Below, one piece after another: positions 1-7,688 of a stretch of 20,379 nt of DNA. Source of the stretch: Campylobacterales bacterium (GTDB taxonomy: Bacteria; Campylobacterota; Campylobacteria; Campylobacterales; Nitratiruptoraceae); assembly GCA_027068245.1 (NCBI GenBank), contig JAMOUF010000342.1, positions 1 to 20,379 of the forward strand, in the 5' to 3' direction. The first letter of the stretch is position 1, and each line of letters starts with the position of its first letter. Made by a program: the position numbers and the translations under genes. The notes below the pieces were generated by a model, which did no database searches, was not told the origin of the DNA, and saw nothing but the letters and a program-made list of their open reading frames with translations.

Positions 1-468
1 CTCGTCCAGAAAGTTTCTGGCTGCGATTGCGGCCTTGCTTCTTAGGGAGAAAGTCTCAAATGCCTTTTTGGTCCTAAGGTCGAGGTATCTGTACTTTAAC
101 CGTATCTCCTCGTTCACGTTCTCGTCACCTATTACGAAAGGCAGGGGTGCGGACTCGTTTTCTATGACAAGCTCTTTTACCACCACCTCTATTTTACCGG
201 TTTCAAGCCTTGGGTTTTCCAGCCCCTCGCCTCTTAACCTTACCTCGCCTTTGGCTTTTAGCACATACTCATCCCTTACCTTCTCAGCCACCTTGTGGGC
301 TTCGGGGCTGTCTTTTGGGTCGCATACCAGCTGCACCACGCCGGTTTTATCCCTCAAATCTATAAAAATTACCCCTCCGTGGTCTCTGTAGCTGTTGGCC
401 CATCCGGCCAGCTCCACCTCTTTTCCCACATCTTTTTCACTTAAATCCGCACAGTAATCCGTCCTCAT
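1..468 (-). CDS. aspS: Aspartyl-tRNA synthetase, N-terminal part (cut by window edge)
   Basis: The first 156 codons of a class II aspartyl-tRNA synthetase, which charges tRNA with aspartate in the cytoplasm. The ATG is at 468-466 and the reading frame runs off the left edge without a stop. Residues ~15-110 form the OB-fold anticodon-binding domain ([19 protein letters not shown], then QLVCDP). The family hallmark [12 protein letters not shown] near residue 138 leads into the catalytic domain, most of which lies outside the window. His30 (RDHGG) and Gly82 (GEGLENP) are at positions where bacterial non-discriminating AspRS carry His and Gly, so it probably also charges tRNA-Asn for later amidation; that part is inference. 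It is transcribed divergently from nadK, with an 85-base spacer. The identification is secure. Confidence 0.96.
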   Translation of the reverse strand, partial: MRTDYCADLSEKDVGKEVELAGWANSYRDHGGVIFIDLRDKTGVVQLVCDPKDSPEAHKVAEKVRDEYVLKAKGEVRLRGEGLENPRLETGKIEVVVKELVIENESAPLPFVIGDENVNEEIRLKYRYLDLRTKKAFETFSLRSKAAIAARNFLDE

Positions 469-497
469 TGAAGCCTTTCCAACTTTTTTTTGCCCCA

Positions 498-503
498 ATT
501 ATA
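498..503 (-). promoter_or_regulatory. Probable -10 box of the aspS promoter
   Basis: On the minus strand the sequence reads TATAAT, preceded by TG, about 30 bases before the aspS ATG. No convincing -35 hexamer lies 17 bases upstream, which is usual for the housekeeping promoters of Campylobacterota, where an AT-rich upstream tract replaces it. Its place in the only spacer between two divergent genes supports the call. Confidence 0.5.
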
Positions 504-523
504 CAAAAATATTCTTTAAAAGA

Positions 524-529
524 TATGAT
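524..529 (+). promoter_or_regulatory. Probable -10 box of the nadK operon promoter
   Basis: TATGAT lies 24 bases before the nadK ATG in an AT-rich tract; TAAAAT at 529-534 is an overlapping alternative. No -35 consensus is visible. If correct, it drives the long plus-strand run starting with nadK, leaving a leader of roughly 15-20 bases. The weak ribosome-binding site AGTGAGG (545-551) sits just before the start. Confidence 0.45.
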
Positions 530-553
530 AAAATAAAGCAAAAAAGTGAGGCC

Positions 554-1393
554 ATGGATATAAAAAGCGTAGGTATTGTTTTAAAGCCGGGGGCGCCGGA
601 GCTAAAAGAGCTTTACAAAAAGATAAAGAAGCTTTTTGAGAAGGAGGGCATCAAAACCTATCTGGACCTGGCGAGCGCACAGATGATAAAGGAGCAGGGA
701 ATCCCTTTTGACGAGATGTGTAAAAAGAGCGATATATTGGTGTCGGTAGGGGGTGATGGCACCTTGATAAGCGTCGCCAGGAGAAGTTACAGGTATCACA
801 AGCCGATTTTAGGCGTAAACGTTGGGACGCTTGGGTTCTTGACGGACATCAATCCGGATAACCTGGAGAGTTTTATAAAAAAACTGAAAAAAGATGAGTT
901 TCGCATAGACGAGAGGATGATGATAGAGCTCTCCATACTTGGCAAAAGGGACAACATCGTGGCTTTCAACGATATAGTCTTTACCAGGCCCGCCGTTTCC
1001 AAGATGATAGAGATAGACGTGAAAGAGGGGGATAAACTGGTAAACAGCTATTATGGCGACGGGCTTATCGTATCGACGCCAACGGGCTCCACTGCCTACA
1101 ACCTCTCGGCGGGTGGCCCCGTTGTCTATCCATTGACAAACGCCTTTATCTTTACGCCGATTTGCCCCCACTCCCTGACACAAAGGCCTTTGATACTGCC
1201 AAGCGAATTTGAGCTTGAGATCAAAACCAACAGCAAAACCGCCCTTATAGTGGTAGACGGCCAGGATATGTACGAATTTACCCCAGATGACAGCGTTATT
1301 ATAAAAAAGGCCAAAGTGGGCGCAAAACTCATACACAGAAAAGAGAGAAACTATTTTGACGTGCTTAGAGAAAAACTCAACTGGGGCAGATAG
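554..1393 (+). CDS. nadK: NAD kinase
   Basis: A 279-residue NAD kinase, which phosphorylates NAD+ to NADP+ in the cytoplasm and is the only de novo source of NADP in most bacteria. The diagnostic nucleotide-binding motif GGDGT is at residues 66-70, followed by NVGTLGFLTD (~89-98), the NDIVFTR segment, and the conserved GDGLIVSTPTGSTAYNLSAG loop near 168-187. Length is normal for the family. The ATG at 554 follows AGTGAGG. Its TAG stop is directly abutted by the recN TTG, so recN translation is probably coupled. It is the first gene of the plus-strand run and is divergent from aspS. I recall the same aspS/nadK/recN order in Campylobacter. Confidence 0.97.
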   Translation: MDIKSVGIVLKPGAPELKELYKKIKKLFEKEGIKTYLDLASAQMIKEQGIPFDEMCKKSDILVSVGGDGTLISVARRSYRYHKPILGVNVGTLGFLTDINPDNLESFIKKLKKDEFRIDERMMIELSILGKRDNIVAFNDIVFTRPAVSKMIEIDVKEGDKLVNSYYGDGLIVSTPTGSTAYNLSAGGPVVYPLTNAFIFTPICPHSLTQRPLILPSEFELEIKTNSKTALIVVDGQDMYEFTPDDSVIIKKAKVGAKLIHRKERNYFDVLREKLNWGR

Positions 1394-2920
1394 TTGATAG
1401 AGAGGGTTTATATAAAAGAGTATCTAAGCTTCAATGAGTGTGAGCTGGGTTTCAACGAGGGGCTGGTGGTCTTTACGGGCCCAAGCGGTGCCGGTAAATC
1501 CCTGCTGATAAACGCCATACTCGCGCTGTTTGGATATAAGAGCGTGGAAGCCAAACGAAGCGAGATAGATTTGCAAAGCGGTGTGGATACGGAGCGTTTT
1601 GGGTATGAGAGCGACGAGTTTATAACGATTAAAGCGATAAAAAAAGAGAAGGTGCGCTACTTTTTAAACGGCTCATCCATATCCAAAAAGCTGCTAAAAG
1701 AGATGTTCGAGAGTGAAATACTCTATCTGCACCAGCGTGACAACCGTTTTTTTGAGAGTAAAAATCTGCTGGCTATGGTGGACGCGTTTATACAAAAGAA
1801 AGACTTTACAGATACAAAACGGGAGTATGTCAAAAAATACAAAGAGTTCAGCCAGGTTAAAAAAGAACTTGAGGAGCTGGGGCAAAAGGAGAAAAACAGA
1901 GAGGAGTTAAAGGAATTTCTGGCCTTTGAGATAGAAAAGATCTCCAGGATTGATCCAAAGGAGGGAGAATATGAGGAGCTTTTGGAGATAAAGAGGAAAC
2001 TATCCAAAAAAGAGCGCCTTTTGGAGGCTATAAAAGAGGCTCAGGAGATTTTTAACTATGAGGACAGCGTGGTAAAGGCGCTCTCCTTGTTGGATCTCTC
2101 AAGCGACTTTTTCGACGGGGCCTTAAACGAACTTAGGGAGATTTTGTATGGGGAGATGCAAAAACTCGAAGAGTTGGAAGATATCGAGGTAGAAGAGGTT
2201 TTAAACCGGATAGAGGAACTATCGGGCCTTAAAAGAAGATATGGCAGCATTGAGGCCGCCTTGGAGGCCAAAAGGGAAAAGGAGAGGGAGCTTGAGGAGC
2301 TTGAAAGGAGCGAGTTTTACAAAGATGAGCTTATAAAAAGGCAAAAGAGCCTTTTTAACGAGATCCAAAAGCTGGCCGAAACTCTATCCGGATACAGAAA
2401 AGAGGGAATAAAAGAGATAGAAAAAGAGGTTAACAGACTGTTGCCGCCATTGAAACTCTCAACCGTTAAAATAGAGATAAAAGATAAAGAGCTGGATCTG
2501 ACAGGAAAGGATCTGGTTGAGGTAGCGTTAAACGGCGTAGCTTTTGAGAAGATTAGTTCGGGTGAGTATAACAGGCTTAGACTCGCCTTTATGAGCGCTT
2601 TTGGCTCAAAAGATGGCACAGGCGGGATTCTTATACTTGATGAGATAGACGCGAACATCAGTGGAGAGGAGTCCATGGCCGTGGCAAAGATCTTAAAAGA
2701 GCTTTCAAAAAGCTATCAGATCTTCGCTATCTCCCATCAAGCCCAGCTGGCCTCGGTAGCCTCTCAACATTTTCTGGTGAAAAAAGAGAGTGGCAAAAGC
2801 GTTGTAAAAGAGCTGGAAGGGGAGCAGAGGGTCGAGGAGATAGCGAGGATAATAAGCGGCCAAAAGATTACGAAAGAGGCGAGGGAGTTTGCGAAAAAGA
2901 TGTTAAAGGAGGCTGAGTGA
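1394..2920 (+). CDS. recN: DNA repair protein RecN (SMC-like ATPase)
   Basis: A 508-residue SMC-family ATPase acting in double-strand-break repair. Walker A is GPSGAGKS (29-36). The Q-loop region LYLHQRDNRFF lies near 110-120, and a long charged, Lys/Glu-rich coiled coil spans roughly 140-345. It is followed by the ABC signature ISSGEYNR (387-394), Walker B ILILDEID (412-419), the D-loop region ANISGEES and a SHQAQLA switch segment (447-453). It is shorter than the ~550-residue E. coli protein, mostly through a shorter coiled coil, which looks typical of this phylum. The TTG start at 1394 is chosen because the protein then opens with IERVYIKEYLSF, the usual RecN beginning, and abuts nadK exactly. 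It overlaps tatD by four bases. Confidence 0.95.
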   Translation: MIERVYIKEYLSFNECELGFNEGLVVFTGPSGAGKSLLINAILALFGYKSVEAKRSEIDLQSGVDTERFGYESDEFITIKAIKKEKVRYFLNGSSISKKLLKEMFESEILYLHQRDNRFFESKNLLAMVDAFIQKKDFTDTKREYVKKYKEFSQVKKELEELGQKEKNREELKEFLAFEIEKISRIDPKEGEYEELLEIKRKLSKKERLLEAIKEAQEIFNYEDSVVKALSLLDLSSDFFDGALNELREILYGEMQKLEELEDIEVEEVLNRIEELSGLKRRYGSIEAALEAKREKERELEELERSEFYKDELIKRQKSLFNEIQKLAETLSGYRKEGIKEIEKEVNRLLPPLKLSTVKIEIKDKELDLTGKDLVEVALNGVAFEKISSGEYNRLRLAFMSAFGSKDGTGGILILDEIDANISGEESMAVAKILKELSKSYQIFAISHQAQLASVASQHFLVKKESGKSVVKELEGEQRVEEIARIISGQKITKEAREFAKKMLKEAE

Positions 2921-3699
2921 TAATCGATACACATACCCATTTGGATCACAAAAAATTTATCGATGATGTGGATGAGGTGATAAAAAGGGCCAAGGAGGCC
3001 GGGGTGGGCTGTTTTGTTATCCCTGGAGCCGATCCAAAAGATCTTGCAAGGGCGCAGCAGCTTAGCCAAAAATATAAAAGTGTATATTATGCGGCCGGGG
3101 TTCACCCCTACGATATGGACTCTTTTGACGAAAAGCTTATAGCGAAGCATCTTCAAGATCCAAAATGCGTGGCGGTAGGGGAGTGCGGGCTGGACTATTA
3201 CAGGCTTCCCAAAGATGAGAAAGAGAGAGAGGAGATAAAAAAAAGACAAAAGGAGATATTTGAAAAACAGCTTTTGATGGCAAAAGAGTTTGACAAACCG
3301 GTCATTGTCCACATCAGAGAGGCCAGTGCCGACGCCAAGGAGTTGCTGCAGCGATACTCTTTGCCAAAAGGCGGGGTTTTGCACTGCTATAACGCAAGCC
3401 CTCTTCTGCTCGATCTGGCCCAAAAGGGATTCTACTTTGGCATAGGCGGGGTGGTGACGTTTAAAAACGCTAAAAAACTGGTAGAGATTCTTCCCAAAAT
3501 CCCCATTGAAAAAATAGTTTTGGAGACTGATGCGCCATATCTTACTCCAGAGCCATACAGAGGAAAGAGAAACGAGCCGGCTTTTACGGTATATGTTGCC
3601 AAGAAGGTGGCGGATATCCTGGGCAAAAGTTACGATGAGGTATGTAGTGTTACAACACAAAACGCCAAAAGGCTTTTTGGACTTGGGTGCGAAGTGTAG
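2917..3699 (+). CDS. tatD: TatD-family metal-dependent hydrolase/DNase
   Basis: A 260-residue TIM-barrel hydrolase of the TatD family; members are Mg2+-dependent 3'-5' deoxyribonucleases linked to DNA repair. The metal ligands are visible: DTHTHLD (His6, His8), VAVGECGLDYYR (Glu), KPVIVHIREA (His), GVLHCYNAS (His) and LETDAPYLTPEPYRG (Asp). The GTG start at 2917 overlaps the recN stop (GTGA) and is preceded by a strong AGGAGG (2907-2912) four bases away. The pairing with recN fits a DNA-repair role but does not prove it. The last 23 codons also contain a candidate promoter for mltD. Genome-wide there may be other TatD paralogues, so the symbol marks the family. Confidence 0.93.
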   Translation: MIIDTHTHLDHKKFIDDVDEVIKRAKEAGVGCFVIPGADPKDLARAQQLSQKYKSVYYAAGVHPYDMDSFDEKLIAKHLQDPKCVAVGECGLDYYRLPKDEKEREEIKKRQKEIFEKQLLMAKEFDKPVIVHIREASADAKELLQRYSLPKGGVLHCYNASPLLLDLAQKGFYFGIGGVVTFKNAKKLVEILPKIPIEKIVLETDAPYLTPEPYRGKRNEPAFTVYVAKKVADILGKSYDEVCSVTTQNAKRLFGLGCEV

Positions 3700-3705
3700 T
3701 ATAAT
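3677..3705 (+). promoter_or_regulatory. Candidate internal promoter before mltD
   Basis: A perfect TATAAT (3700-3705) starts at the base after the tatD stop, with TTGGAC (3677-3682) exactly 17 bases upstream inside the tatD 3' end. This is the only gap wider than about five bases in the whole plus-strand run, so an independent promoter for the envelope genes is plausible. The resulting leader would be about 15-20 bases, ending in GGAGG (3721-3725) before the mltD TTG. Confidence 0.45.
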
Positions 3706-3729
3706 GGTAAAAAGAACATTGGAGGCGCT

Positions 3730-4935
3730 TTGAGGTATCTTTTATTGATATTCGCCTTGAAAATTTTGCTTTTTGGCTCTTTGAATTTTAAAGACAGCTA
3801 CTCTATCGATAAAAAGATTGTAAAAAGCCTCAACATCCCTATGAGTTTTTTGCATAGCCAAAAGTTCAGAAAATTTTTTAAAAGTTACGCAAAATTCCGC
3901 AACCGGAACTTTTTCAACGAGAAAAACATCGAAACCTATTTTATCCCGGAACTTGACAAGATCATAAAAGCGTCCAATGTGCCGGATATCTTTCTGTTTA
4001 TGGCGATGGCGGAATCCAATTTCGCCGCCAAAGCCAGATCCAGCAAAAAGGCTGTGGGTATCTGGCAGTTTATGCCAAAAACCGCGGAAAAATACGGCCT
4101 TAGGATCAATGAGTTTATTGATGAGAGGAAAGATCCCATAAAATCCACCAAAGCGGCCATAAAATACCTAAAACATCTTCATAGGATGTTTGGCAAATGG
4201 TATCTGGCGGCTTTGGCATACAATGCGGGGGAGGGGACGGTGATTAAGGCGATCAAAAGGGCCAAAAGCGACGATGTTTTCAAACTGCTGGACGAGCGGA
4301 AAAAGTATCTGCCAAAAGAGAGCCGGATATATCTGTTAAAAATCATCTCTTTGGCAAAGATGGCCTATGACAAAGAGTACAGGCTACACGGGGAGTTAAG
4401 CTACATACTGGCACGGTCGGAGAACTTTAAAATCCTTCCGGTATATGTAAAAGGCGCCGAGACGCTGGACTACATATCTTATAAAATCAAGCTTTCAAAA
4501 AAGATCCTATCCACTTTGAACCCCCAGTATCTAAAAGGCTTTACCCCTCCAAGCTCCAAAAAATACCCGATCTACCTGCCAAATTTCAAATATGCCGATT
4601 TTAAATTGCACTATACACCTTCGAACAGATATAAAAATTTTCTAACATACAGAGTAAAAAGCGGAGACTCTTTGTTTAAAATAGCCAAAAGGTTTGATGT
4701 GGGCGTAAAAACGTTGAAAAGATTCAATAATTTAAAAAACTCTTTGTTAAAAGTTGGTAAAATACTTATAATTCCCATTCCAAAAAGCCATAAAAAGATA
4801 TATGTGGTTAAATCGGGCGATACTATATTGAAAATCGCGAAACGGTTTGGCGTGGAGGCTAAAAAGCTTAAAAAGTGGAACGGAAAGAGGGATAATCTTA
4901 TAAGAGTAGGAGAGAAACTTGTTATTTTATATTAA
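3730..4935 (+). CDS. mltD: MltD-type membrane-bound lytic transglycosylase with two LysM domains
   Basis: A 401-residue periplasmic lytic transglycosylase that cleaves the MurNAc-GlcNAc bond of peptidoglycan. A hydrophobic signal segment covers residues ~3-18. The SLT domain (~85-175) carries the catalytic glutamate in MAMAESNF (Glu95), then GIWQFMPKTAEKYGL and ALAYNAGEGTV. Two C-terminal LysM peptidoglycan-binding modules begin at YRVKSGDSLFKIAKRF and YVVKSGDTILKIAKRFGV. No lipobox is seen, unlike E. coli MltD, so it is probably secreted or anchored by an uncleaved signal. The TTG start at 3730 is set by GGAGG four bases upstream and is the only start giving a signal peptide. It overlaps rlpA by 17 bases. 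Family assignment is certain; the exact name is by architecture. Confidence 0.9.
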   Translation: MRYLLLIFALKILLFGSLNFKDSYSIDKKIVKSLNIPMSFLHSQKFRKFFKSYAKFRNRNFFNEKNIETYFIPELDKIIKASNVPDIFLFMAMAESNFAAKARSSKKAVGIWQFMPKTAEKYGLRINEFIDERKDPIKSTKAAIKYLKHLHRMFGKWYLAALAYNAGEGTVIKAIKRAKSDDVFKLLDERKKYLPKESRIYLLKIISLAKMAYDKEYRLHGELSYILARSENFKILPVYVKGAETLDYISYKIKLSKKILSTLNPQYLKGFTPPSSKKYPIYLPNFKYADFKLHYTPSNRYKNFLTYRVKSGDSLFKIAKRFDVGVKTLKRFNNLKNSLLKVGKILIIPIPKSHKKIYVVKSGDTILKIAKRFGVEAKKLKKWNGKRDNLIRVGEKLVILY

Positions 4936-5677
4936 AACGGGTGCAGTTTTTTTGACGCTTATCCTGTTGGCAGGCTGCGGATCGAAACAGGAGATCGTTT
5001 TGCCCAAAAAGAGCGAAACCAAAAGCCGGGCAGTGCATAAGGCCACTATGAGGCCCTACAGCGTAAACGGGGTTAAATACTACCCAACGGTTGTAAAGGT
5101 GGGCGAGAAGTTTAGAGGCAGAGCGAGCTGGTATGGCCCGAATTTCCACGGCAAAACCACCAGCAGCGGCGAGGTCTACGATATGTATGACAAAACCGCG
5201 GCCCATAAAACACTGCCTATGAATACGATGGTAAAAGTTACAAACCTCTCCAATGGCAGATCCACGATAGTCAGGATCAACGACAGGGGTCCGTTTGTCT
5301 CCAACAGGATTATAGATCTTTCATACGCAGCGGCAAAAGATATAGGAATGGTTGGCACCGGCACGGCCCCGGTGGAGATAGAGGTTTTAGGGTTTGACAA
5401 TATGGTTCAAAAACTTTACAAACCCTCCCAAAAAGAGGTGGTTTTAAAAAACTACGCAGTTCAGATAGGATCGTTTAGAAACTACAAAGGGGCCGAGATA
5501 ACCAAAAGCAAAAACTTTTTGGTAGATGGTCGCTACAAAGCTGTTATAAGAGAGTTCAACTATCAGGGCGCACCTATATACAGAGTCTGGCTTACAGGTT
5601 TCCAAAGCGAACAGGAGGCCAGGGATTTTATAGATAAAGGCCGTTTTGAAGGTGCGTTTATAATCAGGGAGGATTGA
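4919..5677 (+). CDS. rlpA: RlpA-like septal lytic transglycosylase, lipoprotein with SPOR domain
   Basis: A 252-residue lipoprotein: signal peptide with lipobox LAGC and acylated Cys20, a linker, a double-psi beta-barrel RlpA domain (~65-158) and a C-terminal SPOR domain (~178-252, AVQIGSFRNYKGAE to RVWLTGFQSEQEA). RlpA of Pseudomonas cleaves glycan strands stripped of stem peptides, and SPOR domains bind such glycans at division sites. The residues matching the catalytic His and Asp are here: His96 (AAHKTLP) and Asp122 (INDRGPF), within the ASWYGPNFHGKTTSSGE and NDRGPF framework. The TTG start at 4919 is decided by AGGAG (4908-4912), six bases upstream and inside mltD. Its stop overlaps the hisB ATG by one base. 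Consecutive mltD-rlpA suggests coordinated wall hydrolysis. Confidence 0.94.
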   Translation: MLFYIKTGAVFLTLILLAGCGSKQEIVLPKKSETKSRAVHKATMRPYSVNGVKYYPTVVKVGEKFRGRASWYGPNFHGKTTSSGEVYDMYDKTAAHKTLPMNTMVKVTNLSNGRSTIVRINDRGPFVSNRIIDLSYAAAKDIGMVGTGTAPVEIEVLGFDNMVQKLYKPSQKEVVLKNYAVQIGSFRNYKGAEITKSKNFLVDGRYKAVIREFNYQGAPIYRVWLTGFQSEQEARDFIDKGRFEGAFIIRED

Positions 5678-6249
5678 TGGTAGAGATAAAAAGAGCTACA
5701 AAAGAGACCGATATATGGGTGGAGTTGGAGATCGATGGAGAGGGGCGCTCAGAGATAGAGACGGGCATAGGTTTTTTCGACCATATGCTCCAATCCTTCG
5801 CCAAACACGGCAGATTCGATCTGCGTGTCAGATGCAAGGGGGACCTTCAGGTGGATTTTCACCACAGCGTGGAGGATGTTGGTATAGTGTTGGGAGAAGC
5901 CTTTTACAAAAGCGCCTTTCCTCCAAAGCATAGAGAGCGTTTTGGCGATACGGTGATCGTTATGGACGAGACGGCGGTAGAGTGTGCCGTGGATCTAAGC
6001 AACAGACCCTATCTGGTATATGAGACCGGGCTTGATTTTAAGATCGGTGATTTTGACGCAGAACTTGTGGAGGAGTTTTTCAAAGCCTTTGTATTCAACG
6101 CTCATATTACCTGCCATTTGATAAAAAAGCGGGGTAAAAACCGCCACCATATTGCCGAGGCTTCGTTCAAAGCCCTGGCCGTAGCTCTAAGACGGGCTTT
6201 AAGATATGATGAGAAAGCCGGGGTTCCAAGCACAAAGGGCGTGCTTTGA
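5677..6249 (+). CDS. hisB: Imidazoleglycerol-phosphate dehydratase
   Basis: A 190-residue monofunctional imidazoleglycerol-phosphate dehydratase, the Mn2+-dependent enzyme of histidine biosynthesis that makes imidazole acetol-phosphate. Metal-binding signatures are GFFDHMLQSFAKHG (His36, His44), DFHHSVEDVG (His62-His63, Glu66, Asp67) and, near the C terminus, HITCHLIKKRGKNRHHIAEA. It lacks the histidinol-phosphatase domain fused to HisB in enterics. I place the start at ATG 5677, with GGGAGG (5667-5672) four bases upstream; the TTG one codon earlier is too close to that site. No other his gene is visible; it stands alone inside an envelope cluster. It overlaps kdsC by four bases (TTGA). Confidence 0.96.
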   Translation: MVEIKRATKETDIWVELEIDGEGRSEIETGIGFFDHMLQSFAKHGRFDLRVRCKGDLQVDFHHSVEDVGIVLGEAFYKSAFPPKHRERFGDTVIVMDETAVECAVDLSNRPYLVYETGLDFKIGDFDAELVEEFFKAFVFNAHITCHLIKKRGKNRHHIAEASFKALAVALRRALRYDEKAGVPSTKGVL

Positions 6250-6743
6250 TAGAGATGATAGTATTGGATGTGGACGGCTGTATGACCGAGGGCAAAATCG
6301 TATACAGCGACGATTTTACCGAGTTGAAAGCCTTTGACGTCAAAGACGGTTTTGCGATAGTCAACTGGCTTAGACTTGGTAAAAAGGCTGCCATAATCAC
6401 CGGAAGAGAGTCTAAAATAGTGGAATACAGAGCAAGAGAGCTTGGGATAGAGTATCTGTATCAAAAAGTTAAAAGAAAAGATGAGGCGTTGAAGGATCTT
6501 AGCGTAAAAAGCGGGATAGCCACAAAGAGTATGGCCGCTATAGGGGACGATCTAAACGATTACAGGCTGTTAAAGAGCGCCGGCTTATCTTTTTGTCCCG
6601 CCGATGCGGTAGATGAGATCAAAGAGTGCGTCGACAGAGTGCTTTTAAAAAAAGGAGGCCAGGGTGCAGTTAGGGAGATGATAGAGTATCTGTTGAAAAA
6701 AGAGGGGCTTTACCGGGAGTATACGGGATATTGGGGACTCTAA
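6246..6743 (+). CDS. kdsC: 3-deoxy-D-manno-octulosonate 8-phosphate phosphatase (KdsC, HAD family)
   Basis: A 165-residue HAD-family phosphatase without a cap domain, the size and sequence type of KdsC, which converts Kdo-8-phosphate to Kdo for the LPS inner core. HAD motif 1 is VLDVDGCMTEG (nucleophile Asp8, acid Asp10), motif 2 is AAIITGRES, the motif 3 lysine lies in KVKRKDEAL, and motif 4 is AIGDDLNDYRLL (Asp101, Asp102). LSFCPADAVDEIKE is typical of the family. The TTG start at 6246 overlaps the hisB stop and gives the expected short N terminus; an ATG at 6255 would remove three residues. Neighbouring lptC and lptA support an LPS role, as in the E. coli kdsC-lptC-lptA cluster. Confidence 0.92.
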   Translation: MIEMIVLDVDGCMTEGKIVYSDDFTELKAFDVKDGFAIVNWLRLGKKAAIITGRESKIVEYRARELGIEYLYQKVKRKDEALKDLSVKSGIATKSMAAIGDDLNDYRLLKSAGLSFCPADAVDEIKECVDRVLLKKGGQGAVREMIEYLLKKEGLYREYTGYWGL

Positions 6744-6744
6744 A

Positions 6745-7239
6745 TTGAAGCTCTATATCTTTTATTTCTTTATTTTGATATTTATAGCTCTTTGGATAGC
6801 GATATTCAAGCCTTATGAGGTAAAAAACGCCCCTGCTGCGTCTCAGGTGATTAGGCTGGAAGAGTTTACCTTCAAAAACAAAGACACAAACGGCAGCAAA
6901 GTCTTTCTAAAAGCCGGTGGAGGCGTGGTAAAACGCCAAGAGCTGCTGGCATATGATATAGATCTGGCTTTTCCGAAGAAAAAGGCCCGATTAAGGGCGA
7001 AAGAGGCCAGGATGCTCGATAAAATCCTATATCTAAAAGGGGATATAAAGTTTTTTTCAAGCAGGTTCAAATTTTTCACCCAAAGGGCCAGGTATATGGT
7101 TAAGAGGGAGGTTTTACTGGTGCCGGCGCGGTTTAGATATCTATCGGATAGCCTGGAGGCAGTTGGCAGCGATTTGGTATATTATAAAAGTATTGGTAAA
7201 ATAGTCGCAAACAATATAAAGGCGAAAGTATATCAATGA
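6745..7239 (+). CDS. lptC: LPS export protein LptC, bitopic inner-membrane component
   Basis: A 164-residue protein with one N-terminal membrane anchor (residues ~3-21) and a periplasmic beta-rich domain. LptC joins the inner-membrane LptB2FG transporter to the periplasmic LptA bridge and passes LPS along. Sequence conservation in this family is low; the call rests on size, topology, the repeated KAGGGVVKRQELLAYDIDL / LRAKEARMLDKILYLKGDIK beta-strand pattern and its place between kdsC and lptA. The TTG start at 6745 follows the kdsC stop by one base. It overlaps lptA by four bases (ATGA). Confidence 0.85.
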   Translation: MKLYIFYFFILIFIALWIAIFKPYEVKNAPAASQVIRLEEFTFKNKDTNGSKVFLKAGGGVVKRQELLAYDIDLAFPKKKARLRAKEARMLDKILYLKGDIKFFSSRFKFFTQRARYMVKREVLLVPARFRYLSDSLEAVGSDLVYYKSIGKIVANNIKAKVYQ

Positions 7240-7688
7240 GAGTGATTTTTATTCTGCTATCCGCCCTTTTTTCTCTTATGGCCCAGGATATTGAGATAAC
7301 GGCCCAGAGATTTGAGGCCAGCGAACAGGAGCTTGTGTCCAGGTTTTTGGGTGATGTGGTGGTAAAAAGAGGAAGTGACATTTTAAAAGCGGGCGAGGCG
7401 TATATATATTTCAACAAAGAAAAAAAGCCTGTAAAAATCGTTTTGCAAAAAGGAGTCTTTTTCGATATACGGCACAAAGAGAAAAGATATAAAGGAAGAG
7501 CTGGAAAGATAATATACTATCCGGCTAAAAAAGAGTATATCTTTTTGGAAAACGTCCAGATCGTGGAGCTGCCTAAAAACCAGAAAATTTTCGCTCAAAA
7601 GGTCTATTTGAACCTTGTCAAAAATATGTTGAAGGTGGAGGGCGAGAAGGACAGGCCCGTAAAATTTATATTAAAGGTTAAAGAGTGA
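7236..7688 (+). CDS. lptA: LPS transport periplasmic protein LptA (OstA-like)
   Basis: A 150-residue periplasmic protein with a cleavable signal peptide (cleavage probably after SLMA, residue ~16) and an OstA-type beta-jellyroll: ITAQRFEASEQ, then FLGDVVVKRGSDILKAGEAY and YKGRAGKIIYYPAKKEY. LptA polymerises into the bridge that carries LPS to the outer membrane. The ATG at 7236 overlaps the lptC stop and the final bases overlap the engB GTG, so translation of the three genes is likely coupled. Length is slightly short for the family but complete. Confidence 0.92.
   Translation: MRVIFILLSALFSLMAQDIEITAQRFEASEQELVSRFLGDVVVKRGSDILKAGEAYIYFNKEKKPVKIVLQKGVFFDIRHKEKRYKGRAGKIIYYPAKKEYIFLENVQIVELPKNQKIFAQKVYLNLVKNMLKVEGEKDRPVKFILKVKE

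Noticed and set aside
35..391. Plus-strand open frame of 118 codons at the left edge
   Set aside because: The minus strand here encodes the conserved N terminus of AspRS; the plus-strand frame is its shadow.
809..1336. Open frame of 175 codons opposite nadK
   Set aside because: Antisense to the conserved NAD kinase motifs, with no supporting start signal.
2764..3660. Long open frame (298 codons) on the minus strand opposite recN/tatD
   Set aside because: It lies entirely antisense to clearly conserved recN and tatD, its translation shows no family motif, and its composition is that of a reverse-complement shadow.
5674..5676. TTG as hisB start
   Set aside because: Only one base separates it from the GGGAGG ribosome-binding site; the next codon ATG has workable spacing.
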